This document shows positions 1 through 7,568 of a DNA stretch of 64,000 nt, piece after piece (the first letter of the stretch is position 1; each line of letters opens with the position of its first letter). The position numbers and the translations under genes were made by a program. Below the pieces are notes generated by a model. It worked only from the letters and a program-made list of their open reading frames with translations. It had not been told where the DNA came from and made no database searches. The DNA comes from Pedobacter petrophilus (GTDB lineage: Bacteria; Bacteroidota; Bacteroidia; Sphingobacteriales; Sphingobacteriaceae): contig NZ_WKKH01000013.1 in NCBI RefSeq assembly GCF_009674725.1, forward strand, positions 1-64,000. Direction: 5' to 3'.

Positions 1-30
1 AAGGTTTATAACCCATAAATAAATATCAAA

Positions 31-201
31 ATGAAAGCAATTAAAGTATTAATGATCGCCCTGGTAGCAACTTTTGCTGTAAACGCAGTAAGTGCACAAA
101 CTAAAGAACCTGTTAAAGCTAAAACAGAAAAAACAACCGTTAAAAAAGCACATACAAAGCACCAAAGCAAAGCAAAAAAAGCTGCTGCTGCAAAAATGTA
201 G
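31..201 (+). CDS. small secreted lysine/alanine-rich protein
   Basis: A 56-residue ORF starts with ATG and opens with a clear signal peptide: MKAIKV, a hydrophobic core (LMIALVATFAVNAV) and a cleavage-like SAQ. The mature part of about 35 residues is almost only Lys, Ala, Thr and His (KTEKTTVKKAHTK, ending KKAAAAKM), so it is highly basic and probably disordered. A strong terminator follows 20 bases downstream, which supports real expression. Small secreted basic proteins of this kind are common in Pedobacter-like genomes and have no known function. It may bind polyanions at the cell surface, but that is inference from composition only. Confidence 0.65.
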   Translation: MKAIKVLMIALVATFAVNAVSAQTKEPVKAKTEKTTVKKAHTKHQSKAKKAAAAKM

Positions 202-220
202 TATTTCGCGAAACTCCCTT

Positions 221-266
221 AAACAAATGCCCTCCCGGAAGTTCGTTCCCGGGAGGGCATTTGTTT
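221..266. terminator. bidirectional intrinsic terminator
   Basis: Perfect 18-bp inverted repeat: 221-238 pairs with 249-266 around a 10-base loop. The stem core is GCCCTCCCGG and the flanks are AAACAAAT/ATTTGTTT, so T-rich tails exist in both directions. It separates the convergent small secreted gene (+) and the hypothetical gene (-). Confidence 0.85.
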
Positions 267-281
267 ATTAAATTTTTTAAA

Positions 282-626
282 CTATCCTTCGTTGATATGC
301 CTGTGCATATATTCTTCAACATTGATCAGGTCGTTATCAACCTGTTCTTTCGCTGTCATCGATTCATAATGATTAGAATCTTCTGCAAATTCACTTAATA
401 AAGTAATTTTCAATTCCTCTTCACCTGTGGTCGATTCAACAGTTTGGCTTTGACCAACTACCGTAAAAATGCCTTCAATGCCGTCATGTACAAAACTGTA
501 TTTTACTTCGAATTTATGCTCTTCAATTACCGGCACTTCAGCGATTTCGGTATATTCCCGATCTTCTACAGTTTCCAGTCCTTGTTTTAATAATTTTATT
601 GCCTGTTGTTTTTTATCTTCTGTCAT
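282..626 (-). CDS. hypothetical protein, 114 aa
   Basis: I do not recognise a family. The start chosen is the ATG at 624-626 (MTEDKKQQAIKLLKQG). An upstream in-frame ATG would add a hydrophobic 11-residue stretch that does not look like a signal peptide. The protein is acidic and soluble. It begins with a short amphipathic helix (residues 1-20), followed by a region of alternating beta-type residues (EHKFEVKYSF, IEGIFTVVG) and a Glu-rich tail ending in YMHRHINEG. It converges on the terminator at 221-266 and stands alone on its strand, so it is probably monocistronic. Confidence 0.6.
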   Translation of the reverse strand: MTEDKKQQAIKLLKQGLETVEDREYTEIAEVPVIEEHKFEVKYSFVHDGIEGIFTVVGQSQTVESTTGEEELKITLLSEFAEDSNHYESMTAKEQVDNDLINVEEYMHRHINEG

Positions 627-839
627 TATTTTGGGTATTAGTTTAAGCATTAACAGCAATCGGCATACATAGTTTTAAATATAATGGCGCTTCACTCACC
701 ATTTATCGGAAATAAATTATCTGATGCATAATCTATTCGCTATCAATAACTTTTATAAATCTTGATTTAAGGCTGTAAATTTGTTGGCTTAGATTGATGA
801 ATTCTCAAACTTTCTTCTTTCTGGCGGGGTTGTATAAAT

Positions 840-2375
840 ATGAATCTAACCGAAAATACCACCATGCTGCCGGCTACGAAACGAAAGCTCTACTATTATC
901 AACAACAAGATATCGACCTGCTGTTCAGTAAGCTAAGTGTGCCGAAAAGCACACAGGCAAGGCTTTTGTACCAGCTTTCTACCGGTGGAGGAAAAACGGT
1001 TATCTTCTCAGAAATTGCTAAACGGTTTATCCAGAATTTCGGTAAAAAAGTGATTGTGCTTACCCATAGAACGGAACTTAGTAAGCAGACCACTGCTGCT
1101 TTAAAAGCCAGCGGCGTAATGAACAGGGTGGTGAACAGTGGCGTGAAAAAGATTTCTAAAAAGGATACTTTTGAGTGTTACGTGGCGATGGTAGAAACGC
1201 TGAAACACCGAATTGATGATGGCCTGATCAATACCAGTGATGTAGGATTAGTGATTGTAGATGAAGCCCACCACAATTCATTCCATAAATTACTTGGAAG
1301 ATTTGAAAACGCTGCCATAATCGGCGTAACGGCGACGCCTTTCTCTGCGAATATTGATTTGCCGATGAATAAGTTTTATGATGAACTGATTATAGGCGAA
1401 CCCATTTCTTCATTAATTGAACAGGGTTTTTTGGCGAAGCCGAAAATTTATGGCTACGATGTAGAGCTGAATACCCTGAGAACCGGAATTTCGGGAGATT
1501 TTACAGTAAGTACATCAGATGAACTCTATGGTTCTCAGGTGATGCTCGAGTTGCTGCTTCATGCCTATGAATCTCATTCCCTCAAAAAGAAAACACTTAT
1601 CTTTAATAATGGAATCTTCACTTCGAGAAGGGTTCTGGAAGCCTTTACCAATGCTGGTTATCCCATCCGGCACCTTGATAATAAAACACCGGCCACCGAG
1701 CGGGAAGAAATATTGAAATGGTACAAGAGAACAAAAGGGGCTATTCTAACCTCGGTTTCCATATTAACCACCGGATTTGATGAGCCCGGTATCCAGTCTG
1801 TAATACTTTATCGTGCCACTACTTCACTTACACTTTACCACCAGATGATTGGCCGTGGTGCAAGACGGTTAAATGGAAAGAAAACCTTTAATATTATAGA
1901 TTTGGGTAACAATACCGACCGTTTTGGAGAATGGCATGCGCCAGTCGATTGGCAACACGTATTCGAGAATCCTGATATCTATCATGAAAGTCTGCATAAA
2001 TTAACCAGCGTTATCCATCAGATTTCTCCTGAATTGCGTGCAAAGTTTCCAAACAGCCTGGAGGTTTCTTTTGATGTGTTGGAAGCTTATCAGGCGGCAA
2101 TAAACAGCGGACAGAAAGCAAAAATGATTATCAGGGATTCTATCCGTCAGCATGTGATGATGTGTGTAGACAATAGCGCAACTATTACTGAAGCCCTGCA
2201 ATTGTGTGCTGAGCTGGATAAAGAGATCGATTTTCGCGTAAAGCAATATGGGAAATGCCTGGGTAAGGTGACTAAAAATTACATTCAATGGCTGGGCGAA
2301 GATTATCGCAGTCGCTTGAATAAAATGGTATCTAAAATAATGGGTAAACGCGAATTGTTGCGTACTGCAGTTTAA
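840..2375 (+). CDS. SF2 DEAD/DEAH-box helicase
   Basis: A 511-residue superfamily 2 helicase. Motif I is STGGGKT (about residues 47-53), motif II is VDEAHH (about 140-145), motif III is TATPF, and the second RecA lobe carries TTGFDEPG and the arginine-finger motif QMIGRGARR, followed by FNIIDLGNN. The layout resembles the YejH/Irc3/XPB-like group of stand-alone SF2 enzymes. The expected activity is ATP-driven unwinding or translocation on nucleic acid in the cytoplasm. The substrate cannot be read from sequence. About 130 C-terminal residues after the helicase core have no recognised domain. A DUF3891 gene follows after 6 bases and is probably co-transcribed. No nuclease or methylase sits beside it, so a restriction role is not supported. 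Confidence 0.85.
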   Translation: MNLTENTTMLPATKRKLYYYQQQDIDLLFSKLSVPKSTQARLLYQLSTGGGKTVIFSEIAKRFIQNFGKKVIVLTHRTELSKQTTAALKASGVMNRVVNSGVKKISKKDTFECYVAMVETLKHRIDDGLINTSDVGLVIVDEAHHNSFHKLLGRFENAAIIGVTATPFSANIDLPMNKFYDELIIGEPISSLIEQGFLAKPKIYGYDVELNTLRTGISGDFTVSTSDELYGSQVMLELLLHAYESHSLKKKTLIFNNGIFTSRRVLEAFTNAGYPIRHLDNKTPATEREEILKWYKRTKGAILTSVSILTTGFDEPGIQSVILYRATTSLTLYHQMIGRGARRLNGKKTFNIIDLGNNTDRFGEWHAPVDWQHVFENPDIYHESLHKLTSVIHQISPELRAKFPNSLEVSFDVLEAYQAAINSGQKAKMIIRDSIRQHVMMCVDNSATITEALQLCAELDKEIDFRVKQYGKCLGKVTKNYIQWLGEDYRSRLNKMVSKIMGKRELLRTAV

Positions 2376-2381
2376 GAAATT

Positions 2382-3095
2382 ATGATTGTTTGCTACAATG
2401 AAAAGGGATGGCAGGTGACCACTCAACGATCACACGGACTTTTAGCCGGGCAGATTTGTGCAAGGTGGAAGCTTGATAACCAGCCAGAACAATGGGTGGA
2501 AACTTTGATTGCGACGACCGAACATGATGATGTGTTCAATGAATTTGAGCGCAATCCGCTTATTGATGATAAAGGAGCACCCATCAACTTTAAAATGACC
2601 GGGTTTGACCTGGAAGCAGCTACCAGGTTGATGGATATGGCCTTAACTAAAAGCCGATTTATCACCCTGCTTATTTCCCGCCACATTGAATTTACGCACG
2701 GCGATGATGTAAAAGCCAAAAACTTTTTAGCCGGTCTGAAAAAAAGTGAATCAAAATGGATTAAAGAGGCTGGTACTACGAAGGCTGAATTAAGTCAGGC
2801 TTATGAGCTGCTCGAATTTTGCGATGCCTTTTCCTTACTAATTTGTCAGGAACAGATTCCACCAGAGCAGCGAAGACTGGAGATTAGCAACGGGCCTGAT
2901 GGAAAATCCTATACGCTTTTTCAGTCTGGCGAATCGTTAATTGTAGAACCATGGCCTTTTGCTGTGGAAACTTTTGAGGTGAGTTATGAGCGAAGAGAAA
3001 TTAATGAATTGAAGTTCGATAATGATGAAAGCTTTCGCGATGCCTTAAAAAATGCCCCAGTGAAACCTATTCGAATCAGAATTTCTAAAGTTTAA
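2382..3095 (+). CDS. DUF3891 family protein
   Basis: This 237-residue protein starts 6 bases after the helicase stop and is likely translated from the same mRNA. Its N-terminus (MIVCYNEKGWQVTTQRSHGLLAGQICARW) carries the pattern typical of DUF3891: an MIV start, a GWQ motif, then H-x-LLAGQ. The rest fits that family, with the conserved acidic/histidine residues FTHGDD and the FCD segment near residue 147. The biochemical function of DUF3891 is unknown. The conserved His and Asp residues suggest a metal-dependent HD-like helical fold, which is inference. There is no signal peptide, so it is cytoplasmic. Confidence 0.75.
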   Translation: MIVCYNEKGWQVTTQRSHGLLAGQICARWKLDNQPEQWVETLIATTEHDDVFNEFERNPLIDDKGAPINFKMTGFDLEAATRLMDMALTKSRFITLLISRHIEFTHGDDVKAKNFLAGLKKSESKWIKEAGTTKAELSQAYELLEFCDAFSLLICQEQIPPEQRRLEISNGPDGKSYTLFQSGESLIVEPWPFAVETFEVSYERREINELKFDNDESFRDALKNAPVKPIRIRISKV

Positions 3096-3125
3096 ATATC
3101 ATCATTTAATTAATCAGAATAGATC

Positions 3126-3309
3126 TTATTCAAATCCTTCGGTGTATACGTCGTCGCCTCCCGTTGGTATTTCATCAACCTGATGATGTTGGCTTTGATC
3201 TCTAGAACTAATTACTTGTTCCCTGACCTCATTAAACTTAGCATCTGTGGCTTAGTAAATCAATTAATGATTCAATTTCTTCTTTTGTAGCGTGGATTTC
3301 TATTCTCAT
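3126..3309 (-). pseudogene. small gene with an apparent one-base frameshift
   Basis: On the minus strand an ATG at 3307-3309 reads MRIEIHATKEEIESLIDLLS and then stops at a TAA near 3237-3240. Shifting by one base near 3240-3250 restores an open frame (DAKFNEVREQVISSRD, then GGDDVYTEGFE) to a TAA at 3126-3128. The two halves together would give a protein of about 60 residues with an amphipathic N-terminal helix and an acidic tail. It lies between DUF3891 and a response regulator in otherwise non-coding DNA. Either a small hypothetical gene has decayed, or the reading is fortuitous. No family is recognised. Confidence 0.35.
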
Positions 3310-3454
3310 CATCAATAGAAAAAAGCACATGAATCAAATGGCTCAGATTAATTGAATGAATATTTAAGTCAGGATGATTGGAAAAAATGACAGATACAAG
3401 TGTTATTGAACCTGGAAATAATGAAGTTTAATCAGGAATATAAAATGAACTTTA

Positions 3455-3853
3455 TTAATCTGCCGTGATTACGCTACCAACAAACCGGTCTCCCAATTGA
3501 ATCCCTATACGGTCTACAAAATCTCCAATATCAAATGGTTTTTTGATGAAGTCGTTGGCAGATAAACTTCCTTTTACATCGCTTTCGGAGTAGTTGGCGC
3601 TCATCATAATGACAGGAATAGCAGAGGAGTTCACATCTGATTTGAGTTTTTTGCAAACTTCGATTCCATTTCCATCAGGAAGCATAACATCCAGTACAAA
3701 AATATCTGGCTTATTTAATAATGCATCTTTTAAAAAAGCCTTTACCGTAGCATAAGAGAAAACTTCATAATGTTCAGACTCTAATAAAAATTCGATGATT
3801 TCTCTGATATCATCATTATCCTCTAACACGCAAACCTTCCTTTTACACTCCAT
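3455..3853 (-). CDS. single-domain response regulator (CheY-like)
   Basis: A 132-residue stand-alone receiver domain. The acidic pocket is EDND near residues 11-14, the phospho-acceptor is Asp55 in FVLDVMLPDGNG, the switch Ser is in IMMSAN, and Lys105 sits in IKKPFD. No output domain follows, so it should act by phosphorelay or protein contact rather than by binding DNA. No histidine kinase is adjacent. The nearest kinases are those at 15.7-18.7 kb. A similar receiver lies at 61093-61482. The protein occupies the cytoplasm and is encoded alone on this strand. Confidence 0.88.
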   Translation of the reverse strand: MECKRKVCVLEDNDDIREIIEFLLESEHYEVFSYATVKAFLKDALLNKPDIFVLDVMLPDGNGIEVCKKLKSDVNSSAIPVIMMSANYSESDVKGSLSANDFIKKPFDIGDFVDRIGIQLGDRFVGSVITAD

Positions 3854-4192
3854 CCTTCATTTATTAACTTAAATTTACCCCTATTGTATAGTAGATCAAC
3901 AGATTCATAGTCAGATAGTTTTATTAATCTGAATTATATTTTCGACAGCAATTTAGCGATCTTAATTGAAATTTTAGGTGTAACATGAGCGCTTTAGATG
4001 ATTAATTTATTTAATCTACCGATAATTTCCCAGTTGTCTATTTACAGATTACCTATTTATCAATGGATATTCGAAATAGCTATAGCGGGTTCAAAACATA
4101 GAAGCTGCATTTTTGTTCCATACGCGGCGAATTGAATTTGATCATTTATTTGCGCATTTTCGTATCGTCAAAACCAGATTTAATATGCACAC
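3854..4192. other. intergenic region, no feature recognised
   Basis: This AT-rich spacer of about 340 bases lies between divergent genes (response regulator on minus, GNAT on plus) and should contain both promoters. No clear TAnnTTTG box with a well-spaced TTG was found. A short GATTAA/TTAATC inverted repeat is present near 4000, but it is too weak to assign. Confidence 0.4.
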
Positions 4193-4702
4193 ATGAGTGA
4201 AACCAGCTTAAACATCCGTCCAATAAAGCCCAATGAACACACCCGTGTTTTGCAGCTTTGGGAGGAATCTGTAAGGGCTAGTCATGATTTTATCACCGAA
4301 AAAGACATTGGCCATTACCGGAAAATGATTGCGGAAAGTCTGGTTAATCTGAAACTTTTTGCTGTTGACGAAGCAGATCAGATGCAGGGCTTTATCGCCT
4401 TGTCTGATCATAAAATTCAATTGCTGTTTGTGCATCCGAATGCTTTTCGCAGGGGTTTTGGCAAACGCCTGATTCAGTATGCTGTTCAGGAGCATCGTGC
4501 CAGGCTGGTTGATGTGAACGCTCAAAATGGGCAGGCAATGTCTTTTTACCTAAGCCTGGGTTTCAGGGTATACGATAAATTTCCAAATGATGGTGCCGGA
4601 AAACCGTATCCGGTTTGGAGTTTACGACTCAAAAGAAACTTCAACCGCAAACAAAGGTGGAACGGGTGGCGAAAAATACTTTTTTCTCTTTTCAGGACCT
4701 GA
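4193..4702 (+). CDS. GNAT N-acetyltransferase, YjaB-like
   Basis: A 169-residue GNAT-fold enzyme. The acetyl-CoA loop is seen as FVHPNAFRRGFGKRLI (R/Q-x-x-G-x-G/A type), followed by VDVNAQNGQAMSFYLSLGF, the typical beta6-alpha4 segment, and GKPYPVWSLRL. The opening IRPIKPNEHTRVLQLWEESV with SHDFI matches E. coli YjaB-type proteins. The acceptor substrate is unknown. The last 20 residues (from NFNRKQRW) extend past the usual end of the family and are basic and aromatic. The gene appears monocistronic, with the next gene 48 bases away. Confidence 0.82.
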   Translation: MSETSLNIRPIKPNEHTRVLQLWEESVRASHDFITEKDIGHYRKMIAESLVNLKLFAVDEADQMQGFIALSDHKIQLLFVHPNAFRRGFGKRLIQYAVQEHRARLVDVNAQNGQAMSFYLSLGFRVYDKFPNDGAGKPYPVWSLRLKRNFNRKQRWNGWRKILFSLFRT

Positions 4703-4750
4703 CATCTCATTTTTATATTTATTTTAGGCCTTTACTTACGCTATTAATCT

Positions 4751-5344
4751 ATGAAATTACTCCTTACCCTTTTCACCTTAAGCCAATTGGCAGCCATCAG
4801 TTTCTATAATTTCATCCCTCAGGAAGAGGAAGTGAAGGTTCCGGCTGTATTAAAGAAATACATTCCGGCCGGTTTTGAAGCCCTGAACGTAACTAAGGGA
4901 GACCTGAACCGCGATGCCTATAGCGATGTGATTCTGGTACTTAAAAAGAAGGGAGAGGAAAAAACTTCAGATGTAATCGACCATCCTGAGAAAAGACCTT
5001 TGCTGATCTTTTTAGGCCAGGCGGATAAATCTTATAAACTCGCAGCAAAAAGCAACAACAGCGTTTATTGTGTAGACTGTGGCGGTATGATGGGTGATCC
5101 ATTTACCGGCATCACCATTAAAAATGGCTATTTTTCTGTTGAACATTATGGCGGCAGTGCACAACGCTGGACAAGGATAGTAACTTTTAAATACGCCCCT
5201 GCAGAAAAAAACTGGTTTTTATATAAAAATGGTAGTGAGCGTTTTTATGCTACAGAACCCGATAAGGCAAAAACGGAGATTCAAACCGTAAAAGATTTTG
5301 GTAAAGTTCCGTTTGAAAAATTCGATATCTATAAAGAGAATTAA
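4751..5344 (+). CDS. secreted hypothetical protein with FG-GAP-like segment
   Basis: A 197-residue exported protein. The first 18 or so residues (MKLLLTLFTLSQLAAISF) form a signal peptide or N-terminal anchor. Residues around 45-60 read VTKGDLNRDAYSDVILVLKK, which resembles a calcium-binding VCBS/FG-GAP repeat (GDLNxDGxxDV). A central CVDCGG motif could form a disulfide or bind metal. The remainder predicts beta strands (GYFSVEHYGG, RIVTFKYAP). Similar single-domain periplasmic proteins are found in Bacteroidota, without an assigned function. Its location is inferred to be the periplasm or outer surface. Confidence 0.7.
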   Translation: MKLLLTLFTLSQLAAISFYNFIPQEEEVKVPAVLKKYIPAGFEALNVTKGDLNRDAYSDVILVLKKKGEEKTSDVIDHPEKRPLLIFLGQADKSYKLAAKSNNSVYCVDCGGMMGDPFTGITIKNGYFSVEHYGGSAQRWTRIVTFKYAPAEKNWFLYKNGSERFYATEPDKAKTEIQTVKDFGKVPFEKFDIYKEN

Positions 5345-5385
5345 TCATATAGGTTAACTGTTTTGTAATTAATTTTATTGATAAA

Positions 5386-5913
5386 ATGATGAATAATAAA
5401 TTAAAATGTTTCTTGCCTGTTTTGCGAAAGGTTGCCTGTTGTATCATTTTGCTTTTCATTGCTTCTGGCAGTAAGGCACAAGAAGACTATAATGTAGAGG
5501 TACCGAAAGATATTATTATAATAAACAGCAGCAAGGATTATAAAACAGCATTGGCTGTTGCCAAAAAATCTGCAATTGCGCTTCAAAAAAAGCTTGATCT
5601 GAGAAAACTGATGCCAAATACCAAAATTGGCCTGACGCTCAGTAAAGGAGACTGTTATGGAGATGGTGGCGGAGATGACATGGGTTATCCTTGTTACTTT
5701 GCACGTGGGGATGGCAATGCATTTAATGATGATTATATTTCCATTGAATATTCCAATGCCTATAAAGGGTTTGCCAAGGGTTATTATATTGTGGTGGCTG
5801 CAATAACTGATGTAAAATCGGTTGATATGAAAAATAAGCTGGCTGTAATTAAGAAAAAATATCCTGATGCCTATGCAAAACGAACCTACATCTGGCGGGG
5901 TTGCATGCATTAA
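5386..5913 (+). CDS. secreted hypothetical protein, 175 aa
   Basis: The gene starts with tandem ATG codons (MMNNKLK), and either may be used. A signal peptide covers residues 12-31 (VACCIILLFIASGSKAQ). The mature part contains a DYKTALAVAKKSAIALQKKL helix, then a Cys/Gly/Asp-rich loop (DCYGDGGGDDMG, PCYFARGDG), and ends with RTYIWRGCMH. The loop suggests a disulfide or metal site. The overall alpha/beta order recalls SPOR-like peptidoglycan-binding folds, but no diagnostic motif supports that. It follows another secreted hypothetical by 41 bases, so the two may share an mRNA. Confidence 0.65.
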   Translation: MMNNKLKCFLPVLRKVACCIILLFIASGSKAQEDYNVEVPKDIIIINSSKDYKTALAVAKKSAIALQKKLDLRKLMPNTKIGLTLSKGDCYGDGGGDDMGYPCYFARGDGNAFNDDYISIEYSNAYKGFAKGYYIVVAAITDVKSVDMKNKLAVIKKKYPDAYAKRTYIWRGCMH

Positions 5914-6274
5914 AGCACAAGCGAAAATGTTCGTGCTTATCAAAATACAGTAAATTCAAATTTTCATATTAGTTACTGCATTCTTCTTCAATATTTTCTA
6001 CTAGTGCGAGTTTTAGAATAATTTTAAAAAACAGTTCGCAATGATAATTCTTCAAGAAACACATCTAAATGATCTTAATACCTTATTGTTAACAATATTA
6101 ATTTGCTTAGCAACTTTTCGATAAAGATTTCTTTGATGGCATAAAAGCCACTTTGCAATGATGATTCTTCAAGAAACACATCTAAATGATCTTAATACCT
6201 TATTGTTAACAATATTAATTTGCTTAGCAACTTTTCGATAAAGATTTCTTTGATGGCATAAAAGCCACTTTGCA

Positions 6275-6379
6275 ATGATGATTCTTCAAGAAACACATCT
6301 AAATGATCTTAATGCCTTAATGTTTCCAATATTAATGTTGCTTAGCAACTTTTCGATAAAGATTTCTTTAATGGCATAA
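6275..6379 (+). CDS. candidate small hydrophobic peptide, repeat copy 3
   Basis: A 34-residue ORF with tandem ATG (MMILQETHLNDL), a hydrophobic core (ALMFPILMLL) and an end of SIKISLMA. The stop TAA lies in the hairpin that ends the repeat. There is no Shine-Dalgarno, as is usual in this phylum. Coding status is unproven. Confidence 0.3.
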   Translation: MMILQETHLNDLNALMFPILMLLSNFSIKISLMA

Positions 6380-6392
6380 AAGCCACTTTGCA

Positions 6393-6497
6393 ATGATGAC
6401 GCTTCAAGAAACATATCTAAATGATCTTAATGCCTTAATGTTTCCAATATTAATTTTGTTTACCAACCTGTCGATAAAAATTTCTTTAATGGCTTAA
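6393..6497 (+). CDS. candidate small hydrophobic peptide, repeat copy 4
   Basis: A 34-residue ORF: MMTLQETYLNDL, core ALMFPILILF, then TNLSIKISLMA. Compared with copy 3, eight codons differ, of which six change the residue, mostly to similar hydrophobic residues. The frame is intact. The stop lies inside the perfect 7-bp stem hairpin. Confidence 0.32.
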   Translation: MMTLQETYLNDLNALMFPILILFTNLSIKISLMA

Positions 6498-6510
6498 AAG
6501 CCATTTCGCA

Positions 6511-6615
6511 ATGATGACGCTTCAAGAAACATATCTAAATGATCTTAATGCCTTAATGTTTCCAATATTAATTTTGTTTACCAACCTGTCGATAAAGATT
6601 TCTTTAATGGCTTAA
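6511..6615 (+). CDS. candidate small hydrophobic peptide, repeat copy 5
   Basis: Encodes the same 34-residue peptide as copy 4. The single base difference (AAA to AAG, Lys) is silent. Length, one hydrophobic segment and tandem duplication recall type I toxin peptides such as the Ldr family. That parallel is inference; no sequence homology is recognised. Confidence 0.32.
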   Translation: MMTLQETYLNDLNALMFPILILFTNLSIKISLMA

Positions 6616-6646
6616 AAGCCATTTCGCAATAATGCTTGAAGTAATT

Positions 6647-6757
6647 TTGTAGCCGAAAAAATTGTAGCCGAAAAAAAGTCTACATTAATTTGGTTACACT
6701 TTTGTAGCTTTTTTTTGTGTAGACAAGAAAAATGTTACAACAAAAAAGGCTACAATT
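6647..6757. promoter_or_regulatory. cluster of TGTAGCC-like inverted motifs
   Basis: Eight related motifs fall within 111 bases: TTGTAGCC at 6647 and 6662, GTCTACA at 6678, GGTTACA at 6692, TTGTAGCT at 6702, TGTAGAC at 6718, TGTTACA at 6733 and GGCTACAA at 6748. The outer pair 6660-6669/6748-6757 is a perfect 10-bp inverted repeat, and 6678-6684/6718-6724 nests inside it. It lies 155 bases upstream of the sigma-factor gene, between it and the tandem repeats. It could be a multi-site operator or a cruciform/RNA structure. Confidence 0.45.
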
Positions 6758-6911
6758 ATTTTTGATTTTTAAAAATTACAATATGATATGAAGCACCACC
6801 ATCACAATAAAGTAGCATAATTTAATATTAGGTTAATATGGCGCGCTTAATTTTGCGTTGTTATATAGTTATCCTATAGTTTATCTTTAAATGTGATCAT
6901 GTTTCAGCCCT

Positions 6912-7499
6912 ATGGTAAGGTATCGATTTAAAAATAATTCAATAGAAGACAGGATAGTTTTCGATCAGATTTATAGCCAGTATCACCAGGTTATTTATGC
7001 CAATATTTTCAAACTGATTAAAGATCCAACCCTTGCCGAAGATATTTTACAAGATGTATTTTTTGCACTATGGGAAAATCGGGCGAAGATAGATCCGGAG
7101 CAATCTGTTTCTTCATGGCTGTTTGTGGTAAGCTATAATCAATCAATTTCCCACCTCCGGAAAAAATTAAAGCAGGGCATTCAATATGTGGAGAGCTATG
7201 ATCCTTTCCATGCAGTGGCTGAAGAAATTTTTCCTGATAAACGCCTGATTGAAGCTGATCTTAATATGCTGGAAGAAGCGATAAATGCCTTACCGCCCCA
7301 AAGGCAAAAGGTATTTAAACTTTGTAGGTTTGAAGGTAAATCTCAAAAGGAAACAGCACAGCTGCTAGGTCTTTCCATAGAATCAGTAAAGGATTACCTT
7401 AAACAATCAAAAAACTTCATTAAAGAATACATCCTTTCCAAACATTCATCTGGCGAGATGATTAGTATTTTGCTGATGGTGTTGCTGATTAATCTTTAA
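6912..7499 (+). CDS. ECF RNA polymerase sigma factor, FecI/RpoE-like
   Basis: A 195-residue sigma-70 family protein of the Bacteroidota ECF group. Region 2 is visible at residues 16-80 (FDQIYSQYHQVIYAN, then LAEDILQDVFFALWENR), and region 4 at about 125-180 (LPPQRQKVFKLCRFEGKSQKETAQLLGLS as a helix-turn-helix). It ends with an unusual hydrophobic tail (ISILLMVLLINL), which could tether it to the membrane or its anti-sigma factor. A FecR anti-sigma gene follows 69 bases on and then a SusC/SusD pair, so it most likely switches on this uptake locus. A TAATTTTG box at 6848-6855 could be its -7 element, but a matching TTG is not evident. Confidence 0.88.
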   Translation: MVRYRFKNNSIEDRIVFDQIYSQYHQVIYANIFKLIKDPTLAEDILQDVFFALWENRAKIDPEQSVSSWLFVVSYNQSISHLRKKLKQGIQYVESYDPFHAVAEEIFPDKRLIEADLNMLEEAINALPPQRQKVFKLCRFEGKSQKETAQLLGLSIESVKDYLKQSKNFIKEYILSKHSSGEMISILLMVLLINL

Positions 7500-7568
7500 C
7501 AGTAACTTAATGGTTTGATAACACAAACCGGCACCCCCAAAATTACCAGGCTGCGTATTTATAATCAG

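Larger units (their letters stand above)
6038..6641 (+). repeat. five tandem 117-118 bp repeats with embedded small ORFs
   Basis: Copies start at 6038, 6155, 6272, 6390 and 6508, with a 16-base partial sixth from 6626. Copies 1 and 2 (117 bp) differ at one base, and copies 4 and 5 (118 bp) at one base. Copy 3 (118 bp) is a mosaic of the two types. Each copy begins GCAATG and encodes a short ORF. Copies 3-5 each give 34 residues (listed separately). Copies 1 (6041-6124) and 2 (6158-6241) lack one base and stop after 27 residues. Each unit ends in a hairpin, best in copies 4 and 5 (AATGGCT TAAA AGCCATT, overlapping the stop codon). Direct spacing is uniform, with no unique spacers, so this is not a CRISPR array. 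Confidence 0.9.

Noticed and set aside
2001..2426. 141-residue minus-strand ORF
   Set aside because: Antisense to the helicase C-terminus, with no recognisable domain.
840..3095. restriction or defence operon
   Set aside because: The SF2 helicase is paired only with DUF3891; no nuclease, methylase or other defence gene is present.
5401..5943. 180-residue minus-strand ORF
   Set aside because: It lies antisense to a secreted protein with a good signal peptide. Its own translation has no family features and is rich in Ile/Phe/Cys, as expected of a shadow frame.
6038..6641. CRISPR array
   Set aside because: Units are contiguous 117-118 bp repeats with no unique spacers, and no cas genes are nearby.
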